In this document: positions 33,609 to 43,466 of the stretch, one piece after another
Layout: each line of letters begins with the position of its first letter
Position numbering within the stretch: the stretch's first letter is position 1
Assembly: GCA_030280995.1 (NCBI GenBank)
Contig: JASXTE010000016.1
Location: 24,327,501-24,391,500, forward strand
Length of the DNA: 64,000 nucleotides
Direction of reading: 5' to 3'
Origin: Hemileia vastatrix
Lineage: Eukaryota > Basidiomycota > Pucciniomycetes > Pucciniales > Zaghouaniaceae
The notes under the pieces: model-generated
The model's input: only the letters and a program-made list of their open reading frames with translations
Told to the model about the DNA's origin: nothing
Databases searched by the model: none
Program-made: the position numbers and the translations under genes

Positions 33609-33986
33609 CTAAGACAAAACCGCCCCAGCTGCAACCTGACTTGAATCTACTGCTAAATAAATTCTGCCAGCATCTTTTCCATAATCCAACTTGTGCAGGA
33701 CTAAATCCTTCCCCACAACCTCCTTCAACTTCACAAACGCCTTCTCACACTCTTCATCCCACTCCCAGTCTGCATCCTTTCTCGTTAACCGTCTCAATGG
33801 AGCTGCCAATGAAGAAAAGTCCTTGATAAACATTCTAACAGATACGCAAACGCCTAAAAACCCTCTGACTTCTGTCATATTCTTGGGTCTTGGCCAGGAC
33901 TGAATTTTGTTAACTTTCTTCTTGGACATAATCCTACTCTCTCTACATACCACATGGCTAATATTTCTAAGGCTGGCACACAACAT
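33609..33986 (-). CDS. Gyp-1 RT-RNase H middle fragment
   Basis: Carries KKKVNKIQSWPRPKNMTEV, RGFLGVCVSVRMFIKDFSSL, LRRLTRKDADWEWDEECEKAF and the first RNase H Asp (IYLAVDSSQVAAGAVLS). It overlaps the RT reading frame in another frame: compared with Gyp-2, Gyp-1 has lost one G near 33955, changing LGHVVC to LAMWYV. It ends at TAG 33609-33611 (CAG in the ancestor). One continuous pol was therefore cut into three pieces by two small changes. Confidence 0.85.
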   Translation of the reverse strand: MLCASLRNISHVVCRESRIMSKKKVNKIQSWPRPKNMTEVRGFLGVCVSVRMFIKDFSSLAAPLRRLTRKDADWEWDEECEKAFVKLKEVVGKDLVLHKLDYGKDAGRIYLAVDSSQVAAGAVLS

Positions 33987-35452
33987 GAAAATTTTAAACC
34001 TGAAATAGTTAAACCAGCCTCTTCAATTCGAAACAAGATTCTTTCTAATGTAATTGCAAACTCCCAAATGAATTTGCGTATCCTGGGATTCTCTTCCAAC
34101 ACCTGGTTATCATAGTCGGTTGTTGGTCCCTTAATTCCTCTATCATCTATAAAGATTCCAGAATATTGTGGAATTTCGTCTTGAAGGATCCAAGCCATCT
34201 GAGCTTGATAAACTGCAACCAAATTTGTTGCTCCTTGAGGTAATCTTGTTAACTGTAAATGTCCTAGTGGTGTATTGAATATAGTGAGAGGCCTTGAGTC
34301 CGGATGTAACTCTCTCTCATCATATCCACCCATAATATCTCCCAAACCATAACACACTCTCCCTGCAAACGCTTCAACAAACTCCTCAGCACTAGGTGGT
34401 ATCCCAGCATCCTTTATTGTAACCCTATTTAATTCCCTAAGATCATGAACAACTCTAAGCTTGCCATTCGGTTTCTTGATACAAAATACCGGACTAGAAT
34501 AACTTGACATTGATTTCTCATACAGTCCAGTGTGTATCCATTCTCTGAAAACTTCAATATAGGCTTCTTTTAATGCAGCCGGAATAGAAATTGGTTTCTG
34601 CTGCCACGGTTCATGACATCCCACAGGAATCTTGTAAGACTCCCCATAGGAATGCTTCAACACACCTCTCTCCTCTTCTACAAAAGCAATGGCCTTCTCT
34701 CGCTTGACCATCACATCCAACAACAACTTCTTCTCTTCTCCAGACAACCAACCATCAGGTCCAAAATTAACAACACCCAGTCTCTCAAAAGTGATTCTTG
34801 ATGTCTCAGAAAATTCAGGCGGATTCTTTACCAAGGGACTTTCATAAGGATCTCTTGATAACCTTGGTCTTCTCAAGGGTGGATTTAATTTGGCAGGTAG
34901 CGGTTCATTAATAGGTCGAACTTTATTTGCTACTTTCTTATATTTGGCTGCGTCCACATCTAAATAAACTTGAGGTAAAACATTTTCTTTTGTATCGCCA
35001 TTAAAAATTTCATCAAATAAATCTTCTTCATCGTCAGAATCAGAATAAGAAAAATTAGAAAAATATTTTATTTCATTTTTAAATTTTACCCTTTTCTCTC
35101 TTCCCTCGTCTAATTTATAAACAGATTTTCCAACACCTTTGCTTCCCTTATCCAACATTAAATCACCCGTAAAGAAAGTTGGCAGTTTAACCTCTTGCTG
35201 GAGGTCCGGAATGGAATTTTCACAAAAATTATTTTTTTGTGTTTTAATTATACCGAGATTTTTTATCGGATTTTGATAAGATTTTTGAAGTTTACCCTCT
35301 TGCTGGAGGTCCATAATAGAAGGAGATACTTGCAGTTTAACCTCTTTCTGGAGGTCATAAAACATACCCTTCCAATTTTTATCCAACCTAATTTGGCCCA
35401 TTTTGCCTTTTTTACCATTTTTAAATTTAATAGAAAAACAGGGTAAATCCAA
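33875..35452 (-). CDS. Gyp-1 reverse transcriptase
   Basis: The first third is a linker with three translated copies of the stem-loop motif (FYDLQKEVKLQ, IMDLQQEGKLQ, IPDLQQEVKLP; 35182-35355). Then NKVRPINEPLPAKLNPPLRR and SRITFERLGVVNFGPDGW. The polymerase follows: YSSPVFCIKKPNGKLRVVHD, LRELNRVTIKDAGIPPSAEE, GLGDIMGGYDERELHPDSRP and LTRLPQGATNLVAVYQAQMA. The catalytic box is FIDD (YSGIFIDDRGIKG) instead of the usual YxDD; Gyp-2 has FIDD too, so it is a lineage trait. The last residues after CVPALEIL are out of frame because of a 1-nt deletion. The apparent start is a TTG; upstream stops separate it from protease. Confidence 0.9.
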   Translation of the reverse strand: MDLPCFSIKFKNGKKGKMGQIRLDKNWKGMFYDLQKEVKLQVSPSIMDLQQEGKLQKSYQNPIKNLGIIKTQKNNFCENSIPDLQQEVKLPTFFTGDLMLDKGSKGVGKSVYKLDEGREKRVKFKNEIKYFSNFSYSDSDDEEDLFDEIFNGDTKENVLPQVYLDVDAAKYKKVANKVRPINEPLPAKLNPPLRRPRLSRDPYESPLVKNPPEFSETSRITFERLGVVNFGPDGWLSGEEKKLLLDVMVKREKAIAFVEEERGVLKHSYGESYKIPVGCHEPWQQKPISIPAALKEAYIEVFREWIHTGLYEKSMSSYSSPVFCIKKPNGKLRVVHDLRELNRVTIKDAGIPPSAEEFVEAFAGRVCYGLGDIMGGYDERELHPDSRPLTIFNTPLGHLQLTRLPQGATNLVAVYQAQMAWILQDEIPQYSGIFIDDRGIKGPTTDYDNQVLEENPRIRKFIWEFAITLERILFRIEEAGLTISGLKFSCCVPALEILAMWYVERVGLCPRRKLTKFSPGQDPRI

Positions 35453-35610
35453 TAAACATATAGAAAATTCCGAAACGTATTTTCACTCCAAAGTAATATT
35501 AACAGAAAATAATTGAGAATCCACTTGAATTATCTCCAAGTGAGCTGACCTATTGCAATCCAGGATCTCATCCTGAGGAGAGATTACAACATTAGAGTGA
35601 TCAGCCCCTG
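35453..35610 (-). pseudogene. Gyp-1 protease-RT junction with stops
   Basis: About 160 nt with stops in the expected frame, including TGA near 35485. If protease and RT were once one polyprotein, this is decay; a deliberate gap between ORFs cannot be excluded. Motif copies begin just downstream. Confidence 0.4.
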
Positions 35611-36996
35611 CTACCCCAAAAAATGAGGGCATCCATTGCTTTCCAACAAACATAATTCACCAGAAGCCGTCTGTTTTATATGCTGCTTCTTAGTGCAAAC
35701 ACAACACTGGCACAGAGTAGTAATCCCTGGCCGTGTTTCCCAACCTTCATCTCCAGGAGGCGCTAACCGCATATGTAACCTCCACATATCTTCACCAGTG
35801 ATTCCCAAACTAATCCCCATGCCAGCTTGATACCCTATCCTGGCCTCAAAATCCATCAAAAAAGGACCACCAAGAACAGTTTTGACTGCTCCTCTGGCCA
35901 CATAAAAGTGAACCTTACCAACAGATCCACCAATTCCTAACCTAACATGCTCAGCTGTGCCCATCAGCTCTTTTGCATGCCCTCCAATGCCTCTGAGGTT
36001 TCCCCCAGTTCCACTTTTAATTGGCAAGCCTATACTCGTCGCTTGCTCCAATGAAATTAAATTAATTTGAGACCCTGAATCGACCAAGGCCTTTAATTCT
36101 TTACCGTTAAGATTTACCACCAGGTAACCCAGGGGAGCGGAAAAATGTGTATCTACATCTTCCCCAAACTTTTCAGCATTTTCACAAATATATTCCACTT
36201 CTCCAGTGGAAACCTGATGCCTCGTCAAATGCTTCTTTTGCTTTTCAGCAAGTGCCGTACTAATCGTAAATAACTCCCCCAAAGATAAGAGAATCTGCAG
36301 TTGATTCACCCTATTCAAAACTTTGCCCATCGCATTAGCTTGACCAGAAACTACTGGCCTCTCATACTGGACCTTTGATTTAACAACCTTGGCCCTGGGT
36401 ACCTCTTGAGGTCCAACCGAGCCATCTTCACCCCCCATTATAACATCTTCACTTTTTATAACCCTAACTCCGTCACCAGCTTCTTGCACTAATCCTGATC
36501 CATTTCTAGTCCTTCTTACTCCCTCCATTGGGATGGGACCGCTAAAACTTGGTCTGGGTAGAGATGCCAACGGTAAATCCTCCTCAGAATCCGAATCATC
36601 CTCTGGCATAGGCTCACCATTTAAATCAAACTTGCCATAACTAGGGGGCCCCATATCAGCGATCCCCTTCTGAATTTTATATAATTCGTCCTTAGAGTAA
36701 GGGTTCAATTTGTTGGCGGTAGTTTGAGCACTAGAATTTTTGTCCTTAGAGTAAGGGTTCACTTTGTTATTGGCCTTGCCAGGATAAGCCCTCAGTTGGC
36801 TCTGAATGCTACTCTTTGCCTTAGTAGCAGCTGCTCTTCTAGCAGCATTAACATCATATTTGCCGGCCATACAACTACCCTCCACTTGGGCAACCGTTGC
36901 CAGCTCTAAACCTCCAAAAGAAGTAGAAAATGTAGCTTTACTGACCTCTTTCTCCTTGCCCTTGTCAGCTTTACCACCATTACCATTACCATTTTT
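35611..36996 (-). CDS. Gyp-1 gag C-terminal linker and protease
   Basis: Continues directly from Gag: the frame just after the TGA at 36997-36999 is open (KNGNGNGGKADKGKEKEVSK...). The first ATG lies inside KDGMAGKYDVNAARR-type sequence. A charged low-complexity part with two NPYSKD repeats precedes the retropepsin-like domain: LVVNLNGKELKALVDSGSQI (catalytic D in DSGS), LRGIGGHAKELMGTAEHVRL and TVLGGPFLMDFEARIGYQAG. A Cys-containing tail follows (TTLCQCCVCTKKQHIKQTAS). Protease would cleave the Gag-Pol polyprotein. Confidence 0.85.
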   Translation of the reverse strand, partial: KNGNGNGGKADKGKEKEVSKATFSTSFGGLELATVAQVEGSCMAGKYDVNAARRAAATKAKSSIQSQLRAYPGKANNKVNPYSKDKNSSAQTTANKLNPYSKDELYKIQKGIADMGPPSYGKFDLNGEPMPEDDSDSEEDLPLASLPRPSFSGPIPMEGVRRTRNGSGLVQEAGDGVRVIKSEDVIMGGEDGSVGPQEVPRAKVVKSKVQYERPVVSGQANAMGKVLNRVNQLQILLSLGELFTISTALAEKQKKHLTRHQVSTGEVEYICENAEKFGEDVDTHFSAPLGYLVVNLNGKELKALVDSGSQINLISLEQATSIGLPIKSGTGGNLRGIGGHAKELMGTAEHVRLGIGGSVGKVHFYVARGAVKTVLGGPFLMDFEARIGYQAGMGISLGITGEDMWRLHMRLAPPGDEGWETRPGITTLCQCCVCTKKQHIKQTASGELCLLESNGCPHFLG

Positions 36997-38217
36997 TCAA
37001 CCCTTGGCATTAACATCTTCATCCGTCACCTCTTCAAATCTGGCTCTCCTTTCAGCCGTTAAACTTCTTCTGACCAAATCAGAAGGAGACTGTCCATCAC
37101 TGGGCTTGATAAACAAACCATCAGGAAATTTATAAACTTTACCATCAAATAAAACTCGTCCAGAATCCATATCATTATCAAGAGCAAAACAAACTGTTGC
37201 TCTGTGCCCCCTCCTATTACAATAGGAGCACACCTTTGGCTCATCATAGCCACCTCTATAACTACTACCACCATTCCCACCATTTCTCCCATTGCCTGGG
37301 AAGCGGTTACCATTATTATTGCCATTATAACTTTGGGGTTCATAACCTCTGGACTGATAAGAAGTTGACATCGACAAAGAAGCAATTGGGGCCTTGTTAG
37401 CCTTCTGGGTTTCTTGAACAAATATTTTTAATTGTTTTGTTAAATCGGCCAAGTGATCGACCATCTTATTATCCACATTGCCCTCAACTTTAGCAGCAAG
37501 TAATCCCATTTGTGCCTTCTTGGCCTCCTGGGCTTTGACCATAATATCATTGTTTTCGGCCAAGACTTCGCTGACCTTGCTAACATATTGAGTGAATGAC
37601 TCTTGATATTTTTCCAACACCAATAGCTTTAGATGGGCTTGAATGTTGTCCTTGATAACCTCCAGAGCCGGCAGTTTCTGCTCACCATTAGGAAGTTCCT
37701 TCATCAAATCTTTTCTTGAAAGATCCTTCAAGACGTCCATACGAATATCCATGCTGCATGCTGACCAAAACAAATCTTTTGCTTGATTCTCATGCACTAA
37801 CTTGTCCACCAGTATGAGATATTCCACCACTTCATCAAACTGAACACAGAGCTTTTTGAATTCAGCCATAGAAGAAACTCCACCTTTTGCTTGCCAGTCT
37901 CCAACAATTTTATTGAGGTCCATCATAGTAAACCTAACACCCCATCTATCAACCATAGCTTTAGAAAGCTTAACCCAATCCTTGTCCTTAAATGCCTGCA
38001 TAGCAATAACCTCTTTTTCCACATCCCTATCAGCAATAAAAAACCTAACTTGCTTCACCATATCCACATGAGAAGAACCATCAACAGCAGCAGAAGCTTC
38101 ATACCTGCTAATGAACCATTTAACCTCCTCCCCATCAAACTTTGGGCCATCCCAAGAAACAATTCTAACTGAGGGAGTAAGAGGGTTAGAAGATCCAGAA
38201 GCAACAGCAGAAGACAT
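36997..38217 (-). CDS. Gyp-1 gag
   Basis: 406 aa from ATG 38217 (SSAVASGSSNPLTPSVRI). The capsid-like helical region runs from WFISRYEASAAVDGSSHVDM through RWGVRFTMMDLNKIVGDWQ, KKLCVQFDEVVEYLILVDKL and LPNGEQKLPALEVIKDNIQ. A coiled-coil-like part follows, then a Gly/Asn-rich stretch (NGNNNGNRFPGNGRNGG) and a canonical zinc knuckle CSYCNRRGHRATVC (C-x2-C-x4-H-x4-C). It forms the particle shell and binds element RNA. It ends at TGA 36997-36999 directly followed by the open protease frame; other copies have Lys there. Confidence 0.9.
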   Translation of the reverse strand: MSSAVASGSSNPLTPSVRIVSWDGPKFDGEEVKWFISRYEASAAVDGSSHVDMVKQVRFFIADRDVEKEVIAMQAFKDKDWVKLSKAMVDRWGVRFTMMDLNKIVGDWQAKGGVSSMAEFKKLCVQFDEVVEYLILVDKLVHENQAKDLFWSACSMDIRMDVLKDLSRKDLMKELPNGEQKLPALEVIKDNIQAHLKLLVLEKYQESFTQYVSKVSEVLAENNDIMVKAQEAKKAQMGLLAAKVEGNVDNKMVDHLADLTKQLKIFVQETQKANKAPIASLSMSTSYQSRGYEPQSYNGNNNGNRFPGNGRNGGNGGSSYRGGYDEPKVCSYCNRRGHRATVCFALDNDMDSGRVLFDGKVYKFPDGLFIKPSDGQSPSDLVRRSLTAERRARFEEVTDEDVNAKG

Positions 38218-38370
38218 CCCAATAAGTAAAGAAAAGCGTTAAAAACCGTTAAAATAAACAAGCCTCTTGCAGGCTAATAACAAAGATCAATTAGAGTTCC
38301 AGAAAATAAGCCTCTTTCAGGCTAAGAACGTTCTTGATCCAAGTAAGTCTTTAAAGAAAGCTAGAGAAAT

Positions 38371-38393
38371 CGAACCCCACATTGGGTGCCAAC
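38371..38393 (-). promoter_or_regulatory. Gyp-1 primer binding site
   Basis: On the plus strand the site reads like a tRNA 3' end, CCCCACATTGGGTGCCA preceded by TCGAA. Split as T-loop (7), T-stem (5), acceptor (7), discriminator and CCA it fits tRNA architecture exactly. It lies 2 nt from the LTR. Which tRNA it is cannot be decided here. Confidence 0.75.
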
Positions 38394-39502
38394 TATGGTA
38401 AGGTAAACTCTTACAGTTGCCTTGCTGTAAGCAGAATACGGAGGAGATGTGTGGATTTAGCTGAAAACCCCATCCTTCCAATAAAAAATAACAAAATGGG
38501 AATTCTAAATCACTAAGCTAACCGGTCTACTTGGATCTGATTGATAAAAAATAATGAAACTCTAAAATATTTAACGCTTATCAAGATTTAAAGAAAGTGG
38601 CTGTTGAGAATGAAATACTGAATACAACAATTAAGGTGTACCAGTGAAAGATCTGAAAAGATTGACTTTTATGCTTTATAATAATTTAAATTTTTATGAG
38701 ACAGCAATAATCAAGTCCCAGTGATGAAGAACTTTCTAAAGATACCCTATATGAAGTGTGATTTAAATTGTTGAATTGTATTTCTAAAATGTTATGTAAA
38801 AAAAAATAAATGTTATAAGGGTATTATAACTTATTTAATTTGTTGAGTAATAAAAAATGAGACCGTGGTGGTTAAAGATTAATCTGTATGTTCTCTGATG
38901 ATTCCCAGACAATGCCCAATTTCGAGTCTGAAAGGCTCTTAAGTATACCTAGTCACGTGCCTAATTTTCCCCTTCAGAGCTCACCCAGAGTCAATCCGGA
39001 GCCTCCGGAGTCCAAACAGAGTCCGTCCGGAGCTCCAGACTCAATTAAAACCCTTTAAACTATAATAAAAAATATCGAAAAACTAAGAATGATAGAGCCA
39101 CTTCTCCTTTACTTTCCAAACTAATTTTCGTAGCCTGCGCAGCTCTAATCACCCTGTGAAGATTCATCAAAGTTAAGTATTTTTCTAAAAACGTAAGTAT
39201 TTCTATAAAACTTTAAAATTCATTTAAAAATATAAGAAAATTAGTATAAATTCTGGGAAAATTTCCCAAGGTTCTTGAGTGACTCAACTTGATACTTATA
39301 AATTTTTCAGACCGTAAAAAATAAGTCTTCTCCATAAAATATATTGTTTTTGCGTAGGCATTCGCTTTTAACCAATTTTCTTTAAATTTAAAACTCAAAT
39401 AAATTTAATAAAACCCTTTTATAAAATAATGACGCCAATCTTGCACGCCGTAATAACTCCATTTACGTACTTAGGTGACATACTAAACTTTAGGCTACCA
39501 CA
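38394..39502 (-). mobile_element. Gyp-1 5' LTR (right copy)
   Basis: Minus strand: starts TGTGGTAGCCTAAAG and ends CTTACCATA. Near-identical to 25929-27070 apart from scattered substitutions and a contracted CGGAGTCC repeat (about 39000-39025). The high similarity indicates a fairly recent insertion compared with Gyp-2. Confidence 0.9.
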
Positions 39503-40370
39503 CCAGTTGCTTTAAAAGAAGATTATATTGAAGTCATTAGAGAAAGAAGTTGAACTGGATTATATGAACAATAATCTTCAAGATATTCAAGTCAAGTATT
39601 CTGATTAAAAAGACCTAATGGAAAGCTTAGGGTAGTTCATGATTTAAGGGAACTAAACAGGGTTACAATAAAAGATGCAGGAATACCACCAAGTGCAGAG
39701 GAGTATGTAGAAATGTTTTCAGGGAGAGTGTGTTATGGTTTAGGAGATATAATGGGGGGATAAGATGAAAGGGATTTGTATATGGACTCAAGACCTCTTA
39801 CAACTTTTGATGCACCACTTGGACTATTACAGCTAACAAGATTACCTCAAGAGGCAAAAAATTCAGTTGCTTTTTATCAACCTCAGATGGCATGGATTCT
39901 ACATGAAAAAATTCCACAATATGCTGGTATTTTTATTGATGATGGTGGAATAAAAGGACCCTCAACAGATTATGGCAATGAATTATTGAAGGAGAATCCA
40001 AAAATACAAAAATAATCTGGGAATACTCTTTAATTCTAGAGAGGATTTTGTTTAGGATAGAAGAGGCTTGTTTAAAGATTTCAGGTTCCAAATTTTCTTG
40101 TTGTGTGCCAGCTTTTGAAAAATTAGGTCATGTGGTATGTAAAGATGGTAGGATTATGTCAAAGAAGAAAGTAAATAAAATTCAGTCCTGGCCAAGACTC
40201 GAGAATACGACCAAAGTTAGAGTGTTTTTAGGCATATGTGTTCATGTTAGAATTTTTATCAAGGAATTTTCTTCATTGGCTTCTCCTTTGAGACAGTTGA
40301 CTAGGAAGGATGCTGACTTAGAGTGGGATGAAGAGTGTGAAAAGGCTTTTCTTGGGTTAAAAAAGTAGTT
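39503..40370 (+). pseudogene. Gyp-2 reverse transcriptase, C-terminal part
   Basis: Resumes the RT cut at 25928: PVALKEDYIEVIRE, RLKRPNGKLRVVHDLRELN, GYDERDLYMDSRPLTTFD, LQLTRLPQEAKNSVAFYQPQ and the box IFIDDGGIKGPSTDYG. Then KKKVNKIQSWPRLENTTKVR and LRQLTRKDADLEWDEECEKA (40048-40368). Several frameshifts and stops. Clearly the same family as Gyp-1, but older. Confidence 0.85.
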
Positions 40371-41144
40371 GGGGAAGATATTATCTTGCACAAGTTATAT
40401 TATTGGAAAGATGAAGGCCATATTTATTTAGCAGTGGATTCAAGTCAAATTTCTGCAGGGGTGATTCGGTCTCAAAAGTATAAATCTGGTTATATTAGAC
40501 TTTTCATTTATTAATCTGTGGTTTTTACTGAGGTGGAATCAAGATATTCTCAACCAAAATTAGAACTTTGTGGTGGGACAAAAATCTTAATGAAACTTCA
40601 AAATATTTTATAAGGACAACATTTTGAATTGCAAGTTGATGCTAAATCTTTGATTCAAATGATCAACTCCCCTAGTTTACCTAATGTGCCCTTGAATAGA
40701 TGGGTAGCTTTCATTCAACATTTTTTTTTTTGATTTAGTTCACAAGCCTGGAAAGATGTTTACTATGCCTGATGGCTTATAAAGAAGACCTCCTACCAAA
40801 GAAGATTCTGACTCAGAGGAACTTGCTGAAGATATACCTGTAATAAAGTAGAGTTAAAAAGATGCTGAAGGCTTTCCTTACAACCCCTATGAGGTTAAAT
40901 TCAAAGTATTAATATCTGAGGGTAGAGATGATGAATACCTCCACCATGAGAATAAACTGGAAAATAAAAAAATATGGTAAATTATGTGCTTGGGGAGTTT
41001 GATGATGGTGTAGATAAAATCTGTAAAAAAGTGGTTGGAGATTTTGTGTATATGGATGAGGATGGTGAAATAATTTGGGATAGTAAAAATTTGGTGAATG
41101 GTGTATATGTTAGAGTTTTAGAAAATTTTGATAAAGAGAGGTTG
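40371..41144 (+). pseudogene. Gyp-2 RNase H and linker remnant
   Basis: Broken frames: IYLAVDSSQISAGV, PKLELCGGTKILMKLQN, LQVDAKSLIQMINSPSLP and VHKPGKMFTMPDGL, then an acidic linker corresponding to Gyp-1. Degenerate motif copies lie at about 40885-40910 (CCTATGAGGTTAAATT) and 40935-40960 (CTCCACCATGAGAATAAACT). It ends at the Gyp-3 insertion, whose 5-bp target duplication is GGTTG (41140-41144). Confidence 0.75.
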
Positions 41145-42275
41145 TGTCGGTCAGTCGTCTAGAAGAGGGAAGAAGAAGGGGAAGAAAGAGAGGAGGACAA
41201 AGAGGTAATGGTGATTGGAGAAATAAAAGAAATAAATTCTAATAAAATTATTTATTTTATTGAAGAGAAAGCAACGACAAGTAATTTGAGAGGTGACACA
41301 AAATTGGGTTTTATTAATAATAATATTATTTCAAGTAAGGGCTATGCGCGGCAGACACTTTGATTACTATCAGACTTAAAGCAACCTTTAAATTGTTATA
41401 TAGAATTTTAATTAGAATTTTATTACTAATAAAAAGAATATAAATGTAATATAAAAGTATATTAAGTTTTTTGAGTGTATAGTAAGTGATGGGGCTACAG
41501 GGGATTAACCAAGGCCTTTTTATAGGCAATGGGCCCTCTGAAGCGCTACTATATTTGTAAATACAAGAAATATAATAGAATGAAACAAGAATCTAAAAGA
41601 ATAAGTGAAACATAACAATGTAGAGGAAAATATGAAACAAATAATTAAAAACCCCAATTAAGAATCCAATCTTCCCACAATTAATTCCCAAATCAGTAAG
41701 TAAAAATAGTGAATAACTAAACAAGCCTGGAACATCGGAACTATGAGAAAAATAATTCAAAACAGATGGTACAGTCTGATTTAAGGATTTTTAAGTGAAA
41801 CAAAAAATATTCTGAGGCAAAAAAATATGTAATTAATTTCAATTTAGTATTAGTTAGTTTTTCCTGACACAATTATTGTTCAAAAGAAGCGTCATTATTT
41901 ATTGTTCAATACTGTAAAAAATTATAATGAATATATAAATATAAATAATTAATTTAATTATATTATAAGTAAATTTTACACTTAAAATTATAATATATGT
42001 TTTTAATTAATTGAATATAAATTTATAATTATTAAATACATAAAAATGCACCATTATTTGTAGAATATAATATATATTATGTTTAATTTAAATGTATAAA
42101 AAATTTATATAAACAATAAAATTAATATAACACTTATATGTAGTAAGATACTTATATAATTTTATTATGCAACAAAATATTAATTTATATACATTAAATA
42201 CAATTCTTATGCCCTCTTTCAGGTCCTATAAGTTAACATATCATTTACTGAGCTCCTGGAATAGCCTGGCTGACA
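41145..42275 (-). mobile_element. Gyp-3 3' LTR (left copy)
   Basis: Plus orientation TGTCGGTCAG...CTGACA. Near-identical to 50219-51348. A TATA box (minus) in CCTATAAAAAGGCC lies at about 41512-41525. Confidence 0.92.
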
Positions 42276-42374
42276 CTCCCTCACTCTAAAAAAAACAATA
42301 AAAAAATGCTAAGATTTTTTCTTTTTGTATTTTTTCAACAGAGTAGGCAGATTTGAAATCTCCTTGCCAGGTAT

Positions 42375-43466
42375 CTATGCATCATGTTCAGATGATTTGT
42401 TCTTATATCTAAATAAATATTCAATACCTCTTTCAGAAGTGATAATTCTATCATTGAGAATTTTATCAATTTCTGCTGTTTCTGTGACTTCCTGAGGGTT
42501 TTTCTTAGGTCTTCCCCTTCTTTTGGGAAATAAGTCACTGTTGGAAGTATAAGGTTTAAGCAAAGAAATGGGAAAAACAGGATGTTTCCTATCATATGGA
42601 GAATACAATACAACTTCCACTGCATTATCACCAACCATTCTTTTAACAACAAATGGGCCTACAAAAGGATCTTTTAATTTGTGGTTACCTTGTAAATTGA
42701 AATGGACAGTAGAGATCAACACTTCATCACCCTTGTTAAATGTGTATTCTTTATGGGATTTATCCCATCTTTTCTTTTCATATTCAAATGCTTTATCAAT
42801 ACAGCTCTGAGCATGTTTTCTGCATAGCTGTTGCTTTTGCATGAAAGATATTACACCAGGGTGTATTTCCAACTTAGGTAATTTACTATTGAGAATCTGA
42901 GCAGGAGTATGTGGGACATAACCTAACCAAAGCTCAAAAGGCTTTTTCTCAGTGACAGAATGAACAGTGATATTATATGCAAATTCAAGACCAGGCAATA
43001 GAGTGACCCAATCATGAGTAAATCTTTCATTGTCTTTATATTCTAAACCAAAGGCGCAATACCTTCTAATCATATCTTCCAGAGTTTGAATCATTTTCAC
43101 AGCTAGACCATCAGTCTGAGGATGGTGAGCTGTAGACAATTTTAACTCACAGCCGCAAATATCCATCAAAGAGGTCCAAAACTCAGAAGTAAATTTAGGA
43201 TCCCTATCAGAGATAATGGCTTTTGGAAAACCAATAATATTAAACATGTAAGACCACCATAAGAAAGCTAATTCTTTGGTGGATACATCTTTGTGGGTTT
43301 GAATAAATTTGCACATTTTTGTGAATCTATCTACTATTACCCAACAATAGTTAAAGCTGTCTTTACCTGCAACAGGAAGACCAGTGACAAAATCCATATT
43401 AATGATTTGCCAGGGAGCATTAGGTGCTTCAATATTTTGTAATAACCCTGCTCTCTTACCTTTCAA
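42375..43466 (-). pseudogene. Gyp-3 integrase with truncated chromodomain
   Basis: Integrase core: WQIINMDFVTGLPVAGKDSF (first D), AIISDRDPKFTSEFWTSLM (second D), then HHPQTDGLAVKMIQTLEDMI, where the catalytic Glu (AER/AEK in relatives) is Val (GAG to GTG, near 43100). This alone should abolish strand transfer. The C-terminal part is FNKGDEVLISTVHFNLQG and KHPVFPISLLKPY, then KRRGRPKKNPQE and a degenerate chromodomain (EIDKILNDRIITSERGIEYL). It is cut by TAG 42375-42377 where Trp (TGG) is expected before IPGKEI. Confidence 0.85.

Larger units (their letters stand above)
25929..39502 (-). mobile_element. Gyp-1: nearly complete Ty3/gypsy element with two antisense genes
   Basis: About 13.6 kb on the minus strand: 5' LTR (39502-38394), primer site, gag (38217-36997), protease (36885-35611), RT (35452-33875), RNase H and integrase (33986-31467), hairpin-rich intergenic region, then antisense (plus-strand) genes C and B, PPT, 3' LTR (27070-25929). 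Damage is light: one gag-pro TGA, stops between protease and RT, one frameshift, and one TAG in RNase H. It sits in Gyp-2 RT. No clean target duplication is visible (ACTGG and CCAGT at the two edges). Confidence 0.85.

Noticed and set aside
33691..33903. Plus-strand Pro/Ser-rich open frames opposite Gyp-1 pol
   Set aside because: Shadow frames of the minus-strand pol gene; no initiation or domain evidence.
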